A stretch of DNA of 64,000 nt from Limnomonas spitsbergensis. Lineage: Eukaryota; Chlorophyta; Chlorophyceae; Chlamydomonadales. Below the pieces are notes generated by a model. The model was not told where the DNA came from. It worked only from the letters and a program-made list of their open reading frames with translations, and did no database searches. Each line of letters begins with the position of its first letter. Position 1 is the stretch's first letter. Location of the stretch: contig JAYJMM010000037.1 in the NCBI GenBank assembly GCA_037349105.1, forward strand, positions 1,674,001 to 1,738,000. Direction: 5' to 3'. Positions 45,768-56,784 of this stretch are shown here, in pieces. Both the position numbers and the translations under genes were made by a program.

Positions 45768-47008
45768 TTGTTGGATGCTGCATACTTGGGGCGGCAGCTG
45801 TTGGTGGAGGTATTGCAACAGGTCCAAGGACGACAGGCAATGGAAGTGCAACAGCAGCAGCAACAGATGCAACAACAGCAACAACAGCAACTGCAGCAGC
45901 TGGCTGCCTTACAGCATCAGCAACAGGCGGGTGCATGGCCACAACTGCAGCTGGCTGCCCGGCAGCAGCAGCGGCAGGAGCAGCAGCAGCAGCAGCTGGC
46001 AGGTGCATCATCACAGCCGCAGCTGGCTGCCCGGCAGCAGCAGCAACAGGAGCAACAGCAGTCTCTCAACCGCCGCAACTGGGTGCCCGGCAGCAGCATC
46101 AGCAGTAGTAAAAACAGCAGGCTGGAGCCTCGCATCAACCGCAGTTGGCTGCCTGGCAGCAGCAGCAAGTGGATCAGCAGCAGGCAGGTGCCTCGCAACA
46201 ACAGCAGTTGGCTGACTGGCAGCAGCAGCTAGCTGCATCAGCAACAGCAACAGCAGACAGGAGCCTCGCAACCGCCGCTACTGGCTGCCCAGCAGCAACA
46301 GACAGGGGCCTCGCTACAGCAGTACTTGGCTGCCTGGCAGGAGCAGCAGCAACAACAGGTTGCCCGACAGCAGCAGCAGCAACAGTAGACAAGGGCCTCG
46401 CATCAGCCACCACTGGCTGCCCGGCAGCAACAGATAGGTGTCTCGCTACAGCAGCAGTTGGCTGCCTGGCAGCAGCAGCAGCAACAACAGACTGCCCGGC
46501 AGCAGCAACAGCAGACAGGAGCCTCGCCACAGCAGCAGCTGGCTCCCTGGCAGGAGCAGCAGCAGCAGCAGACCGGCGTATTGCATCAGCCGCAGATTTG
46601 TTGTTTTCACTAGATGAGCAGCTGCCTGGCGACGTAGCTGGTGGAGTTTCCAGACACAGCAACAAGGGTGGCGACCCCCTTTCATGTCCCGTTGCTGGTT
46701 GCACTGCAAGGTCACACGGCTCTAAGAAGTGCCGCTCGTGCTGTGCGGAGCACTGCCGGAATCGCGGTCAATGTTGGACAGCCAAGCACCAGCTCCCAAC
46801 GATGCCCCAAAGTGTCCCCTGGCTCTGGGCTCCCTCTCCTCCTCATGACCGCTTTGAGCTCTTCTGCGACGGCGTGTCAGCAATGTCCGGAGGCAACAGG
46901 AATCAGCAACCCAAGGCCGGCATATGCGTCCGGGATGCCATCAAAATATCAATCCCTCGCTGCCCGCACGGCTTCTGCAGGCGCGTCTTGGGCCCAATTC
47001 ATGTGTAG
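45768..47008 (+). pseudogene. Gln-rich repeat protein with Cys-rich C-terminus, frame slips in CAG tract
   Basis: Starts MLDAAYLGRQLLVEVLQQV then poly-Gln. A repeat of about 20 residues (QQQTGASQQQLAAWQQQQQ-like; DNA unit cagctggctgcccggcagcagcag) runs from 45,900 to 46,590. The Gln frame moves between reading frames at least twice (about 46,065 and 46,235). After the repeats: DEQLPGDVAGGVSRHSNKGG, CPVAGCTARSHGSKKC, RSCCAEHCRNRGQC. The C..CC..HC....C cluster resembles zinc-binding tails of transposon proteins. The shifts are probably CAG indels or assembly error. Confidence 0.45.
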
Positions 47009-47814
47009 GGTGCCCTAGGATGTAGTGACACACGGGATGATGAGCTGGCATTCCAAAAGCCTGGTGTGTATGCTGGCACTTTTGTGGCAAACGCTGACTC
47101 CTTCTTTATGTTTCGGGCTTATTTTCTGCAATAAAGGATGCATTCCCGCGCTACCTACTCACTATATATGATGCTCCGCTGGACTGTACAATTTTAACAA
47201 ATGCCTGGGACACCTGGCCATGGCCTACTATTACCTCATAGACACACCCTGCTGTCAACTCCGACTTTTTGGCACTTGTCACATGCATTTAATGTGACCT
47301 TCCGCTGCACTGGATTTTCTAAAGAAATTTCAGGATTTATTTAGTGCCACATTGGGCCGATTTGGGTACATCCTACTGGTTCAACCCACCGGTAATGGTC
47401 CCTTGCATTAAGTTTTCGAATGTTATGTTCAACTGAAATGTCCACAATATTGGTTTGGACCCAGGCCTTGAACCACCAGAGCCACAGTGCCACACGCTCG
47501 CTGGCCCGGACAACGGGACAAGGTGTCCAGCTGAGCGGAACTTGTCTAACGTAGATTGTGGAACAAGATGCTATAATCTAGAAATGTGAAAATCTAGGTT
47601 CACATCACTAAGCAGAGACTTCTGGCAAAGGATGGGTTAAAACAGTTGCAGGCTTCTTGAGAGCTGCATGATGTGCATGGTCCTGCCCATGTGACAACTC
47701 AGCAGAAGCCTGTCGGCCTGTCCTACGAGATTGAATCCGCAAGGTATGCCCTGCAACGGGAGGGTTCTGGTGTGACATCAATTCAATTATGAAGCTGCCG
47801 ACGCGTTTGAAATA
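47009..47814. other. no supported gene
   Basis: A-T-richer spacer, no exon or repeat recognised. Confidence 0.5.
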
Positions 47815-47993
47815 AAAGCTAAATCGCGATTCTCTCAACCGAATTTGGGGCTGAGTTGTCACAAAATCGAGCTGAGTCTGCAAGCGCGACGCTGTACAAG
47901 CGCGACTCGTGTGACACGAGGAAACAAAAGGCGGAAAAAGACAAAGTAAATAGGAAGTTCCAGCCTCTGAAAATTTCTACGCCACAATGATAT
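47815..47993 (+). mobile_element. retroelement coding fragment, inverted relative to 43,880-43,990
   Basis: Plus frame reads ILSTEFGAELSQNRAES, ASATLYKRDSCDTRKQ..., then TGA; DNA is about 85 percent identical by eye to the complement of 43,880-43,975. It abuts the LINE fragment at about 47,995. Confidence 0.65.
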
Positions 47994-47999
47994 CTACGT

Positions 48000-48680
48000 C
48001 TTCCACAAAGGTCAGGGCATCCCAGGCACCCAAGCCTGCCCCGGTACAACCTTCAAAAAGTCACTAGCACCGTTCAGAGGACCTGCCCATCCCCGCTCCC
48101 TAAATTGATCATGCACGCTGGGGCATTGAAAACAAGCATGCAGCGCGTCCTCCACATGGTCGCCGTCTCCCCTAGCCCAACATCGCAGGCAGCACCGTCT
48201 GTCACGCTGCTGACCACTGCGCCATCCTCTAGTGTCAGCCGTGCTACCAGCGCCGAGCCACAGCCTTAAGTTTGTGCGCACGCAAGCACACTCCCTTCGG
48301 CTGGTGCGGACCCTGGCCTGCGCCCGCCGTAGACTGAAACCAGGTGCGATAGGCGGCCGCATACCTGTGTTCAGTGGCAGGGTCTCTGGGGTCCCCTCTG
48401 CCAGCTGCATCCAGCTGCGCCCGCTCGTAAGCTGCATCAACTAGCGCTAGCACCTCTCTGACAGGCAGCGGCTGTAGGTCAGTTGCTGTCTGATGCAGTT
48501 TGGGATCGGCTGATCCCATCTCCAGCTCCAGCAAGGCACCTAGCAAATCACTGCACCAATTGTGCCCTCTGGTGCCCTGCCTGGCAGCGAGCTGCATGTC
48601 GGCCGCCATGGCTGGTACCGCCATGAGTGGGCTGTCTTGCTGTGCTGCTAATGCGACCGCTGCGTTGTTCGACATGTATT
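48000..48680 (-). mobile_element. 5'-truncated LINE fragment (C-terminal region)
   Basis: Shares SPLMAVPAMAADMQLAARQ, WCSDLLGALLELEMGSADP, LALVDAAYERAQLDAAGRGD and CCLRCWARGDGDHVEDALHA with the LINE at 39,526-40,330. It carries a frame change at about 48,300. Confidence 0.85.
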
Positions 48681-48904
48681 ATTGTCGCACCATAAAGCAG
48701 TAACCGTGCCAAAATGGTGTAAGCTGTCAGTACTGCCTTAGATAGGCTCAAACTACTCACAACTAAGGTTGAACACCTGTACACACGTGCCTCTTGTACT
48801 ACACTGCGGAGGTACAAGGGCTGTAAAGGGGTAACCTGGTACAGCGTACCGTATAAGAGGGAAGGCTGGCCTACCCGGGCGCCCCTAGCTGTGGGTACCG
48901 CCCC

Positions 48905-49718
48905 TACTTTACAGATGCTATGTCTCGGCCTCAGCAATCCACGTAATCACTGATCCGCAGATCCACTTCTGTCAACACTTGGGAATTTGCACTCCACCAC
49001 AAAGGCAAGTCCAGGTGCACAGGCACTATCAGCTGGGTTTATAAATCCACAGCCTGATCTTCAAGCTACGTCTGCTTCTGGGTTGCCACGCCCAGCGCAA
49101 GCAGGGATTAACTTGGAATATCTATGAAGAATCCTCTGCTCAGTGATTTCTAGCTGTCCAAGGCAGATCCGCTGTCTCAACAAGAAATTCCAAGCTCCAC
49201 AGCACATACACCTTTAGCAGGATTCGTTGGGTCAGGCTGATTAGGCAAGATCCACTTCGTTCCTTTTAAGTGGACACGAGAGGTTTGCTTCGGGTCCGTG
49301 GCGGACTTCTTCCCCACATAGTGGCGGACGCCTACGGGCGGACTCAGTGACTACACACTGGCCGCGGATGCGCAGCGCGTTAAGCTGTGGCTGGAACTTC
49401 TAGATGACAGACACGGAGCTGGTCACTTGTAAAGCTTAACTGCTGGCCCTTCAGATAGCTGATCTGTCGGGTCGCTGAGTCACTTACCGCGTGAAGCGGG
49501 GGATGTCGTAGCCGTAGACTGCGGGCGGTGACCCAGGTCGGGCTGGGCATCTAGCTGAGGATAACTAGGTTGCTATGTCGGCTCTGAGGCTGAACTAGGC
49601 TTGATCGTCTTCGTGCCTTCGTGGTACTGGCGTTATTGGTATTCACAGGGTATATCTTGGGATGATAGCCGGTGCTGATTACAATTAGAGGCCTGTCCAC
49701 TTAAAAGGAACGAAGTAA
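48905..49718 (-). mobile_element. LTR plus start of internal region, minus strand, truncated
   Basis: LTR 49,252-49,718 with inverted ends ACTTCGTTCCTTTTAAGTGG; internal sequence to about 48,905 parallels 57,241-57,570 (CTAATCAGCCTGA, GGCTGTGGATTTATA.ACCCAGC, TTGACAGAAGTG). Same family as the plus-strand element at 56,785 but a diverged copy. It is joined to the LINE fragment near 48,700-48,900. Confidence 0.8.
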
Positions 49719-50900
49719 ATGTCAAGCGTGCAAGCCGGGATTCAAAGGTCCCGGCAAGCCCTATTTACTGAGTACGGGAAATCCTGCCTCAGACCTTCCC
49801 GAAAGTGGGAAGCTGGGCTCCTAACCCTAAAAAGGGGCACCGCAGGGAAGCTGCGGAGTCTACGGGGACGCGTCAGCGGTCCCTACGGTTTTGGCACGTA
49901 TACTGCATTATACCGTGACATTATCCTTTCCCTGATTTTGCGAAGCATTTTATCCGTATTGATTTGTGTAACGTGGTGTGCCAAGCTTGCAGGTAGCCCT
50001 ATTGGTGACCGTTTAGAACAGTGCATATCCGCTGGGCCCTGCTGAACGCTCGGCCACGTGGGGCTGGTAGGGAATGACTAGGCTCAATTCCAGCTACCAT
50101 GTACAGCCTGGGCCATGGTGCAGCCATGCCATCCTCCTATATGAGGGGGCAGGAACATTGGTGACCGTAATACTGCAAAATTGTATGGTATCAGAATGTT
50201 ATTTTCATCTCACAGACCGGCATGATGAGTTCGACCGTTGACGAAGTGAGGAGTGTAGCACTCAAGTCGTGCAAGGCCACAGCAGGAGTTTCAGAGAAAT
50301 TGTTTTTTTCTTACTACTACGTAAAGAGAAAAGCAACAATAAAACATGAAACATAATGAAAGGAAAATAAAATATAATGAAAGTAACGTAAATCAAAAAT
50401 TGATGCCACGCCTTCTGTTAGCTTAAGACAGTGCCTCTGACCTAAGGGATGAATGCATAAATTGCAAGTGCAATCCATAATCTGCTTAACAGACCAACTA
50501 AATGGCAGAACTGATCATTCCCCGGATACACTCAACCTGCCTACGCAAGTTCGAAAGCAATGAATCTCTTTCCCATGTCTTATATCAATGTCAGCAGTTT
50601 TCTAGACCAGGCGTCATAAAGTTCCGTTAAATTACAAGCCATCCTAAATTTATCTTAAATCCTAAAAGCTCACCAACTAAACCCAAAAGCCACCAATTGT
50701 TTGAATGAATTATGCAAATAGCGCCCTCAAACACTTCATGGTAACATAAGTTCATCTGAGATTTTAACTAACTATACCTGGATTACCATCAGACAGCAAC
50801 AGCAGCCACTCAGAGCAATCAAGCCGACTGACACATCAGTGCCACATCATCATGACTGTTTATAGGAGATAAAGCAGAAAGCTACGACAGCAGATTCAAG
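49719..50900. other. no supported gene
   Basis: AT-rich 50,300-50,450 (gaaagtaacgtaaatc). No exon, RNA or repeat recognised. Confidence 0.5.
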
Positions 50901-50932
50901 TACCTGAAATCAAGGGGTATTATGGTTTGTGC

Positions 50933-51140
50933 GGCAGCTTTACAGGTTGCAACATCCACGGTCAAAGGCAGCCTCAGCTGCGAGCACAGCCAGGATCCCC
51001 TCATCATCAGCAGAGCTCTGAGCTGTGTCAGTTATACGGTCAGCAGAGATCGGAATCTTGAGACCGCACTGATTTCCGCTCTTGTATATGAAAGGATCAC
51101 CTGGCGGGACCTCCCGAGTGCCCAAGTATTTTGTGTGTGA
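50933..51140 (-). CDS. possible terminal exon, unknown protein
   Basis: Minus frame ends YLGTREVPPGDPFIYKSGNQ, CGLKIPISADRITDTAQSS, ADDEGILAVLAAEAAFDRGC, CNL then TAA. Composition looks coding, but no splice site, domain or neighbour supports it further. Confidence 0.25.
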
Positions 51141-52640
51141 CGGCTGGGCATGCGCCCATGCATTCATTGCACATTAAGGTTGATATGATGAAGCAAGTAC
51201 CAGGGCGGCATAATTGATAGGATTGCCAGTGATCCCATGCATCAGAAGCTTCCTAATTGTGCAGACATTCATACATGAATTGGTGCGTGTCTAATTGTCT
51301 ATGCACTGGATTGTTTGTGAGGTTTCTACTCAAATGATGGCCAGCTGGAGGATACTCATGTTTTCGTCATAGGCCTAGTGGTGCCTGCCCATCGGCCTTC
51401 TATCGTAGACTCGTAGTATATCGTTTGCGCACACTGAAACTGTGCGTCCTGCCAAACCCCGTCCCTTGACGTGACGTATAACGCATACGCATTTAGCTCC
51501 GAACATGGCCAAAACCGCATGGCCATGCATTTTTAACGTACCGGTACTACACTACCGGCCACGCACACTGACTGACGTCTGTTAAAGGGGACTGGCGCAC
51601 AGGGCACCGAAGTTGTCCACGCTTGGCAGACATTCGCAAATGGACTTGTATTCCTAACGAGCCATAACAGCACGATTCTGATGCGTGGAGGAACGCATTC
51701 TCTTCCGCGGAGGGGGGGGGGTCCGCAGAACTAATGAACTATTGAGCTCACTGCCAGCGTGGCCGATATAATTTCTGCGTCCTTTCCTTTCTATATGACG
51801 TTAATCGCAAGTTCTTTCTTTAACTTTTGATGTCTTTCCGGCGATTTGGCGTGGATGAAGGCAGCAAACGACGGCTCTTTCGATGATAGAGCGAGCGATC
51901 TACAGTCACACAAAACAGCGAGCGATCTACAGCCACGAAAATAATGTGCTACTTCCATAGTCGGTCTGCTAGGGAGAATAGCAGAACGATATGCAGAAAT
52001 GATATACATTGCAAGGAAGAATGCACGAAAGATATGAAACAGGCGTCAGGAAAGAGCGCTGTGAAGATCTCCCGTACAGAACTCCAACCTTCGCCATTCT
52101 ACCTCCATCTCACGTCTCGTGGAACAGGGGTGGAGGAACGGGGGGGGGGAATAGTGACTTCTGTAGGGGAAAAAGCGTGGAAGTAGGGGGGATGTAGGCA
52201 TCTTGCGCAGCGCGCAGCGCTGCGCCTGCTACTAATGTAACTTCTTATTGGGGGAAAGGCGCACCTCTGGGTGAAGTTGCGGCCAGCGGTCTCCCTTGTG
52301 GAGGAAGTAGCCTGCACCAGCCCGTCGAATTTCAGTGGACAGCGAGCGAACGAAAGCAGAATTATAGTAGCGTTATTATACATATTACTATTCCATTCCA
52401 TTCTGGTCGGTAGTCAACCAAAAGTTGGTGCACAGTCATGGCACACTGGCACACCTCTCACACTTCTGTCAGCATGCACAAAATCAGCAAGCACACAATA
52501 ACCAGCCAGCCTCATAGTCATATTAGAGGCAAACAATAATAGGAATGCCATAAGTTGGCACCCACCAGCATGAGGACAAAGTTATTAAATAATACAATGA
52601 TACAATTGCTCAGTCTCATTACACTTGTGATTTGTGAAGC
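51141..52640. other. intergenic, no supported gene
   Basis: No motif-bearing frame; short duplicated phrase gcgagcgatctacag at 51,889 and 51,917. Confidence 0.5.
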
Positions 52641-52642
52641 TT

Positions 52643-53240
52643 CTACTCTACTCTAGGCTTCTTGCCGTTCACAAAGGCCTGGTATGCCTGGCAAGTGACC
52701 CGGTGCTTGCTGAGAACCAGACCATCCCGGCCAGGCTTCCAACCACAACGGCAGGACTTGGGTCCCTGGCCCTGCTTGTTGGGCCTCTCTAGGTTCGCCT
52801 TGCTGGGGTGTGCCGGGCGGGGTCCAGGATCTGGCTGTGTGCTAGGCTCCAGGTTCTCTCCCTTCCTCTTGGCGCTGGCCTTGGCAGCCACCATCATGTG
52901 CCCAAATGCAGAAATGACATTCTGCACAACAGGAGAGACAACATGTGGGGCAAGTGCAGTGGAAGACAGAGCCTCCATCATGCCAGCTGCCCCCCTCCGG
53001 CTCAGCTCCCTCGCAACTGTTCGTTCAAATACTGCAAGCTGCTTTTCAGTCTTGGGGTTCAGGGCATTGCCTTGCTGCCCGGCAATCTGAGGAACTTGCA
53101 AGGCTTTGATGACCTCCTGATTGTACTCCCTGACCATGCTGGAAAAATCTGTCTTGACGCCCAGGGTGTGTTTGGGCAGGAGCTCATTGAACAGAGCAAT
53201 CTCCGCAGTGGTGCTGATGGGGCTGCTGCAACTGAGGATA
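52643..53240 (-). CDS. transposon-like protein exon (Myb/SANT-like segment, Cys-His C-terminus)
   Basis: Minus frame after an AG at about 53,240: SPISTTAEIALFNELLPKH then VKTDFSSMVREYNQEVI, matching ITDAEKILFTDLLP...VDFKGMTHAWN at 37,500. Helical middle (LAVFERTVARELSRRG). The C-terminal CRCGWKPGRDGLVLSKHRVTC is a putative C-x-C...H-x3-C metal site; ends KKPRVE TAG. Probably the same transcription unit as 53,945-54,676, with the Pro-rich repeats between as intron or linker. Confidence 0.55.
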
Positions 53241-53349
53241 GTGGCACGTCAAGCACCCATGTGCTGTCTCACCCAATTCCCTTCCTCTGCCTCGACTTCG
53301 CAACTCTCAACTTGCTGTTGCTTGTTTGACTGGTCTCCAGCGGCCTCCT

Positions 53350-53935
53350 CAGCCTGGAGCACTCAGCATGGGTGACACCTGGCAGGGGGGATGGAGTGCA
53401 AGCTGCCCCATGCCCTGACCCCTGGTGGGTGGAGGGAGCCCCAGCTGCCCCTAGCTGCTGTGACAATGCAGGCAGGGGAGACCTCTGAAGGGGGGGGCAG
53501 ACATAGGCAGCTGCTCCTGGCTGCATGAACCCCCCATGCCCTGACCCCTGATGGGTGGAGGGAGCCCCAGCTGCTCCTAGCTGCTGTGGTAATGCAGGCA
53601 GGTGAGACCTCTGAAGGGGGAAGAGGCAGAGGCAGCTGCTCCTGGCTGCATGAACCCCCCATGCCTTGACCCCTGGTGGGTGGAGGGGGCCCCAGCTGCT
53701 CTTAGCTGCTGTAGCAATGCGGGCAGGGGAGACCTCTGAAGGGGGGGGAAGCAGAGGCAGCTGCTCCTAGCTGCTGTAGCAATGCGGGCAGGGGAGACCA
53801 CTGAAGGGGGGGGGAGACAGAGGTAGCTGCTCCTGGCTGCATGACCCCCCCATGCCCTGACCCCTGGTGGGGAGACCTCTGAAGGGGGGGGGAGGCAGAG
53901 GCCACATGGGAGGGAGAGGGGGCACCTGTCGGCCC
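53350..53935. repeat. about 120-bp tandem repeat, 5 copies
   Basis: Units contain gggggagacctctgaagggg, cagctgctcctggctgcatg and ccatgccctgacccctggtg. Each minus-strand unit carries CCTTCAG, an acceptor-like site. Confidence 0.93.
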
Positions 53936-53944
53936 CAGCTTTTG

Positions 53945-54676
53945 ACCAGCATTGGCAGATTGGAAGACCTTGAAGGGGAAGCTGTGAGCCACAGCAGCCG
54001 GGAGCAGGCTCCTCATCTCCGGGTCCGAGTATGCTTTCTTGCAGTACCAGCGCCGACAGACAAGGTACGTGTCAAGGTCCTCAGCACCTAAACCTTTGAC
54101 GAGCTTCGCTGTGTCGCCCGACCCATGGCCGTCCAGCTTCCCAGAGCAGCTAGGACACTTGCGAGGATGTGCTGCTTCCCCATGCAGCAGCAGTGGGTCC
54201 CACCTCTACACTTTCACGAACTGCAAAGCTTCGTCCCAGTCGGACGTGCTCTGGTGTCTGCTGGACTTGACACTGCACGGCTCAAAGCTGAAGGACCCAT
54301 TCAAGAGCTGTTTCGCTGGACAGCTGGGCCCCTTGATGCTGCCTTTGCACAGGCCGAGCTGCCATGGCTCCACAATGGCATCGCTGACATCGATGACGAC
54401 CCGCTGCAGTTCCTGTGGCGTGATGTCAGTGGAATCGTATCCCAGCTGCAGCTCAAGGTCACAGATTACCGTTCCAACGAAATTAAATTGCAAGGTCCTT
54501 AATAACTGGCCTGCATTCTTCCCCTTGTTGGGACAGACACGAAAGGTCCTGTGCGTACTCATGTTGAAAGCATTGGGTATGAGCCTGAATTGGATGTCTA
54601 TTAACTGGGGAGACGCGGCGGTATTGACTCTGGCACGATATATATTTTCAAAAGAAGACACAGTGACATCTTGCAA
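53945..54676 (-). pseudogene. transposon-associated protein with DUF6729-like Cys region; in-frame TAG
   Basis: Minus frame from 54,676 (VICDLELQLGYDSTDITPQE, IVEPWQLGLCKGSIKG, SDWDEALQFVKV) meets TAG at 54,206-54,208, then continues in the same frame RWDPLLLHGEAAHPRKCPSC, LVKGLGAEDLDTYLVCRRWY, CKKAYSDPEMRSLLPAAVAH. The W.P....P.kCP.C ... Y....r.y.C..c....d...l..lP layout resembles DUF6729 of mobile-element proteins (family assignment from memory, not searched). GC-rich third positions favour this strand over the antisense frame. The TAG makes this copy a likely pseudogene unless it is spliced out. Confidence 0.5.
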
Positions 54677-54719
54677 CTTCTTCCCTTTTTGCCTCTGTTC
54701 ATACCAGAGGTGACTTGCC

Positions 54720-55400
54720 TACTTTACTGCCTAGTCCCCGGAACTTTCGAAAACTTCCGTATTTTTCCTCCACACTTGTTTCCTCCACCAATCAGAATCG
54801 GGCTGTAAGCAAGAGAGGTCCAGAGCCCCAGAGGCCCAGGCACATCGAGTGAGATTCGTGGCCTGGCACGTAGACAAGTTTGTGAAGCGGAATTTGAAAT
54901 CGAAGTGCCACGATGTAACAGCTATTTGTATGTCAAAGATACCATTTTGAGACGGGATGTGCGTGGGCCCATGATGCCAGGATGACACTTTTAGTGTGAC
55001 GCACAGTCTGGTATCGATTAAGGTGGAACGCACTGGGCAAAAGCCTTCGCATCGAAGCTTCTCAATTTTTGATGGTGCCTACTTTATCAACTGGAGTGGA
55101 ATCGTTGCTTTTCTTGCGAGCGGCTCCCAGCAATGGACGTAATAAGCGTGTCCCGACCGAAAGTCGATTTCGGACGCGGAGCAACGACACGCTTGCAAAG
55201 CACCATATGAAAGCGTAGTGCCACGAGTTATAGCTTTCGACATGCCAAACATGCTCAGGCGTCAAGAGATGAGTGAGTAATCGACGATTCGTTGGAACAC
55301 ACGCACGCACGCACGCACAGACAAAAAAATGGCAGGTACGGATCCCTTTATGCTGCTAAAGACAGCACTCATCCCCCCACACCAGATGCAGCACACGTTT
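54720..55400. other. no supported gene
   Basis: Only a short (acgc)n tract at 55,300-55,318 noted. Confidence 0.5.
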
Positions 55401-55419
55401 GTCCTCTGTAGGTCACTGA

Positions 55420-55476
55420 CGTTACACCTCTGGGCCCTGGTTAAAAAACGCTCGGCCGCATGGGCACGTAACTAAA
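55420..55476 (-). repeat. shared retroelement 3' tail copy
   Basis: Minus strand AGTTACGTGCCCATGCGGCC GAGCG ... CAGAGGTGTAACGTCAGTGAC. Confidence 0.7.
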
Positions 55477-56093
55477 CTGTCCTCCGTAAGTGGCACACAT
55501 TATGTTGGTCGTGCATTTCACTCCATTAGGGCAGATGCTGCTGGTGCTGCCGGTGTGGCAAGAGGTCCCGGCTACATCGCAGCTGCTTCCGTCGCACCAC
55601 ACCGGGGCTCAAGCCGGAGCAGGTGTAGTCTGACGGGTTGCAGCTGTTGCCACCACACCAGATGGGACTGCCAGCGGGCCGCTCACGTCTTGGATGCCAA
55701 AATTTAGGCTCGGCTTCAGGTACAATTTAGCTACAATTTAGCTAGGAAATTCAAGGGAGAAGGCACAAGAGGAAAGAAAGGATAGCAAGTTCACCTACCA
55801 AACAACAACAACACATTAGGCCCAGTAATGGTAGCCCAGTGACCTGCCAGGGGACTTGCGCACGCGAAGAGGAACACTAGTACAGCCCTCCACACTGATT
55901 CAGGAATTGCATTTAAGTGCACTGGAGTCCCTTTATAAAAGAGGGTTTTGCCAAATTTGGCAAAACCTTTTCAGCATGGTCCAGAGATGTAATGTCATTG
56001 ACCAGTTTTGCCGACAGTTATTTATGATTTTGCTGAGAGCGGGGTGCCCAGGCTTACAGTCGCAACCGTCACACTATCCATTGCTGTAACTGT

Positions 56094-56303
56094 TTGGCTG
56101 GTAACTGGGTGGTGCACTATTTGGAGGCGGTGCCTCTCGACAGGGCGCTGCGGCGCTATGCCTATCAAGCGGGTCTGTGGGGCCTCGTAAGGCAACTGGT
56201 GATGCAAGGCTCGAAAACCCTGATGCTGCTGCTGCTGCTGTCGCTGGGCATCCTGGCTGCTGTTGCCGGGCTCCGTAATGTCCGGCAGCTGTTGCGAGGC
56301 TGA
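56094..56303 (+). pseudogene. C-terminal fragment of an unknown ORF with a membrane helix, followed by the shared 3' tail
   Basis: Frame LAGNWVVHYLEAVPLDRAL, RRYAYQAGLWGLVRQLVM, then hydrophobic TLMLLLLLSLGILAAVAGL and TGA. High third-position GC. It has no ATG start and lies directly upstream of the tail at 56,330 in the same orientation, so it is probably the last exon or ORF end of a retroelement whose 5' part is missing. Confidence 0.4.
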
Positions 56304-56329
56304 AGTGGCAAGCAGGGCACCCGCACATG

Positions 56330-56378
56330 TAGATGGCCGAGCCTTTTTTATCAGGGTCTAGAAGTGTAACGTCATTAA
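56330..56378 (+). repeat. shared retroelement 3' tail copy
   Basis: GGCCGAGCCTTTTTTATCAG then GGTCTAGAAGTGTAACGTCATTAACATGTC. A further partial copy (ggtccagagatgtaatgtcattgacc) is at 55,978. Confidence 0.75.
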
Positions 56379-56469
56379 CATGTCAATGGTCATGCTTGCA
56401 CACAAATTGGGCTGTTGCCCAGCCTTGTTTTTCTGACCAAACTTTTTCGTTACTTTCCTCCCGACCAAT

Positions 56470-56556
56470 TAGTTAAGCGCCCACGCGGCTGAGCCTTTTT
56501 TTTGAACCCACGACAAATCCACAAGTTTGGGCAGGGCCCAGAGCCCCAGAGGTGTA
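56470..56556 (+). repeat. shared retroelement 3' tail copy
   Basis: AGTTAAGCGCCCACGCGGCTGAGCC (56,471) through CCCCAGAGGTGTAACGTC (56,556), with about 25 bp inserted relative to other copies. Confidence 0.75.
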
Positions 56557-56784
56557 ACGTCCTTGATTGATTGGGCTGTAGGCTCTATGTCACGGTATAT
56601 TACAGTATACGTGCCAGAACAGTTTAGGCCGCAGTTAGCGACCATGGAGACTTCGCAGCTTCCCTGCGGATTCTCCTTATTTGAACCGGAACCTAGAAAC
56701 CCGCTTACGCTAGGGGTTTAGCTTTCTCGTACTCTGAATGGGGGTTTGCCGATTCAATATCTTTCTCGGCAATGGCCAAACTAG

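Noticed and set aside
54125..54502. Plus-strand frame FHELQSFVPVGRALVSAGL
   Set aside because: Third-position GC and the Cys-motif continuation favour the minus frame; this is its complement.
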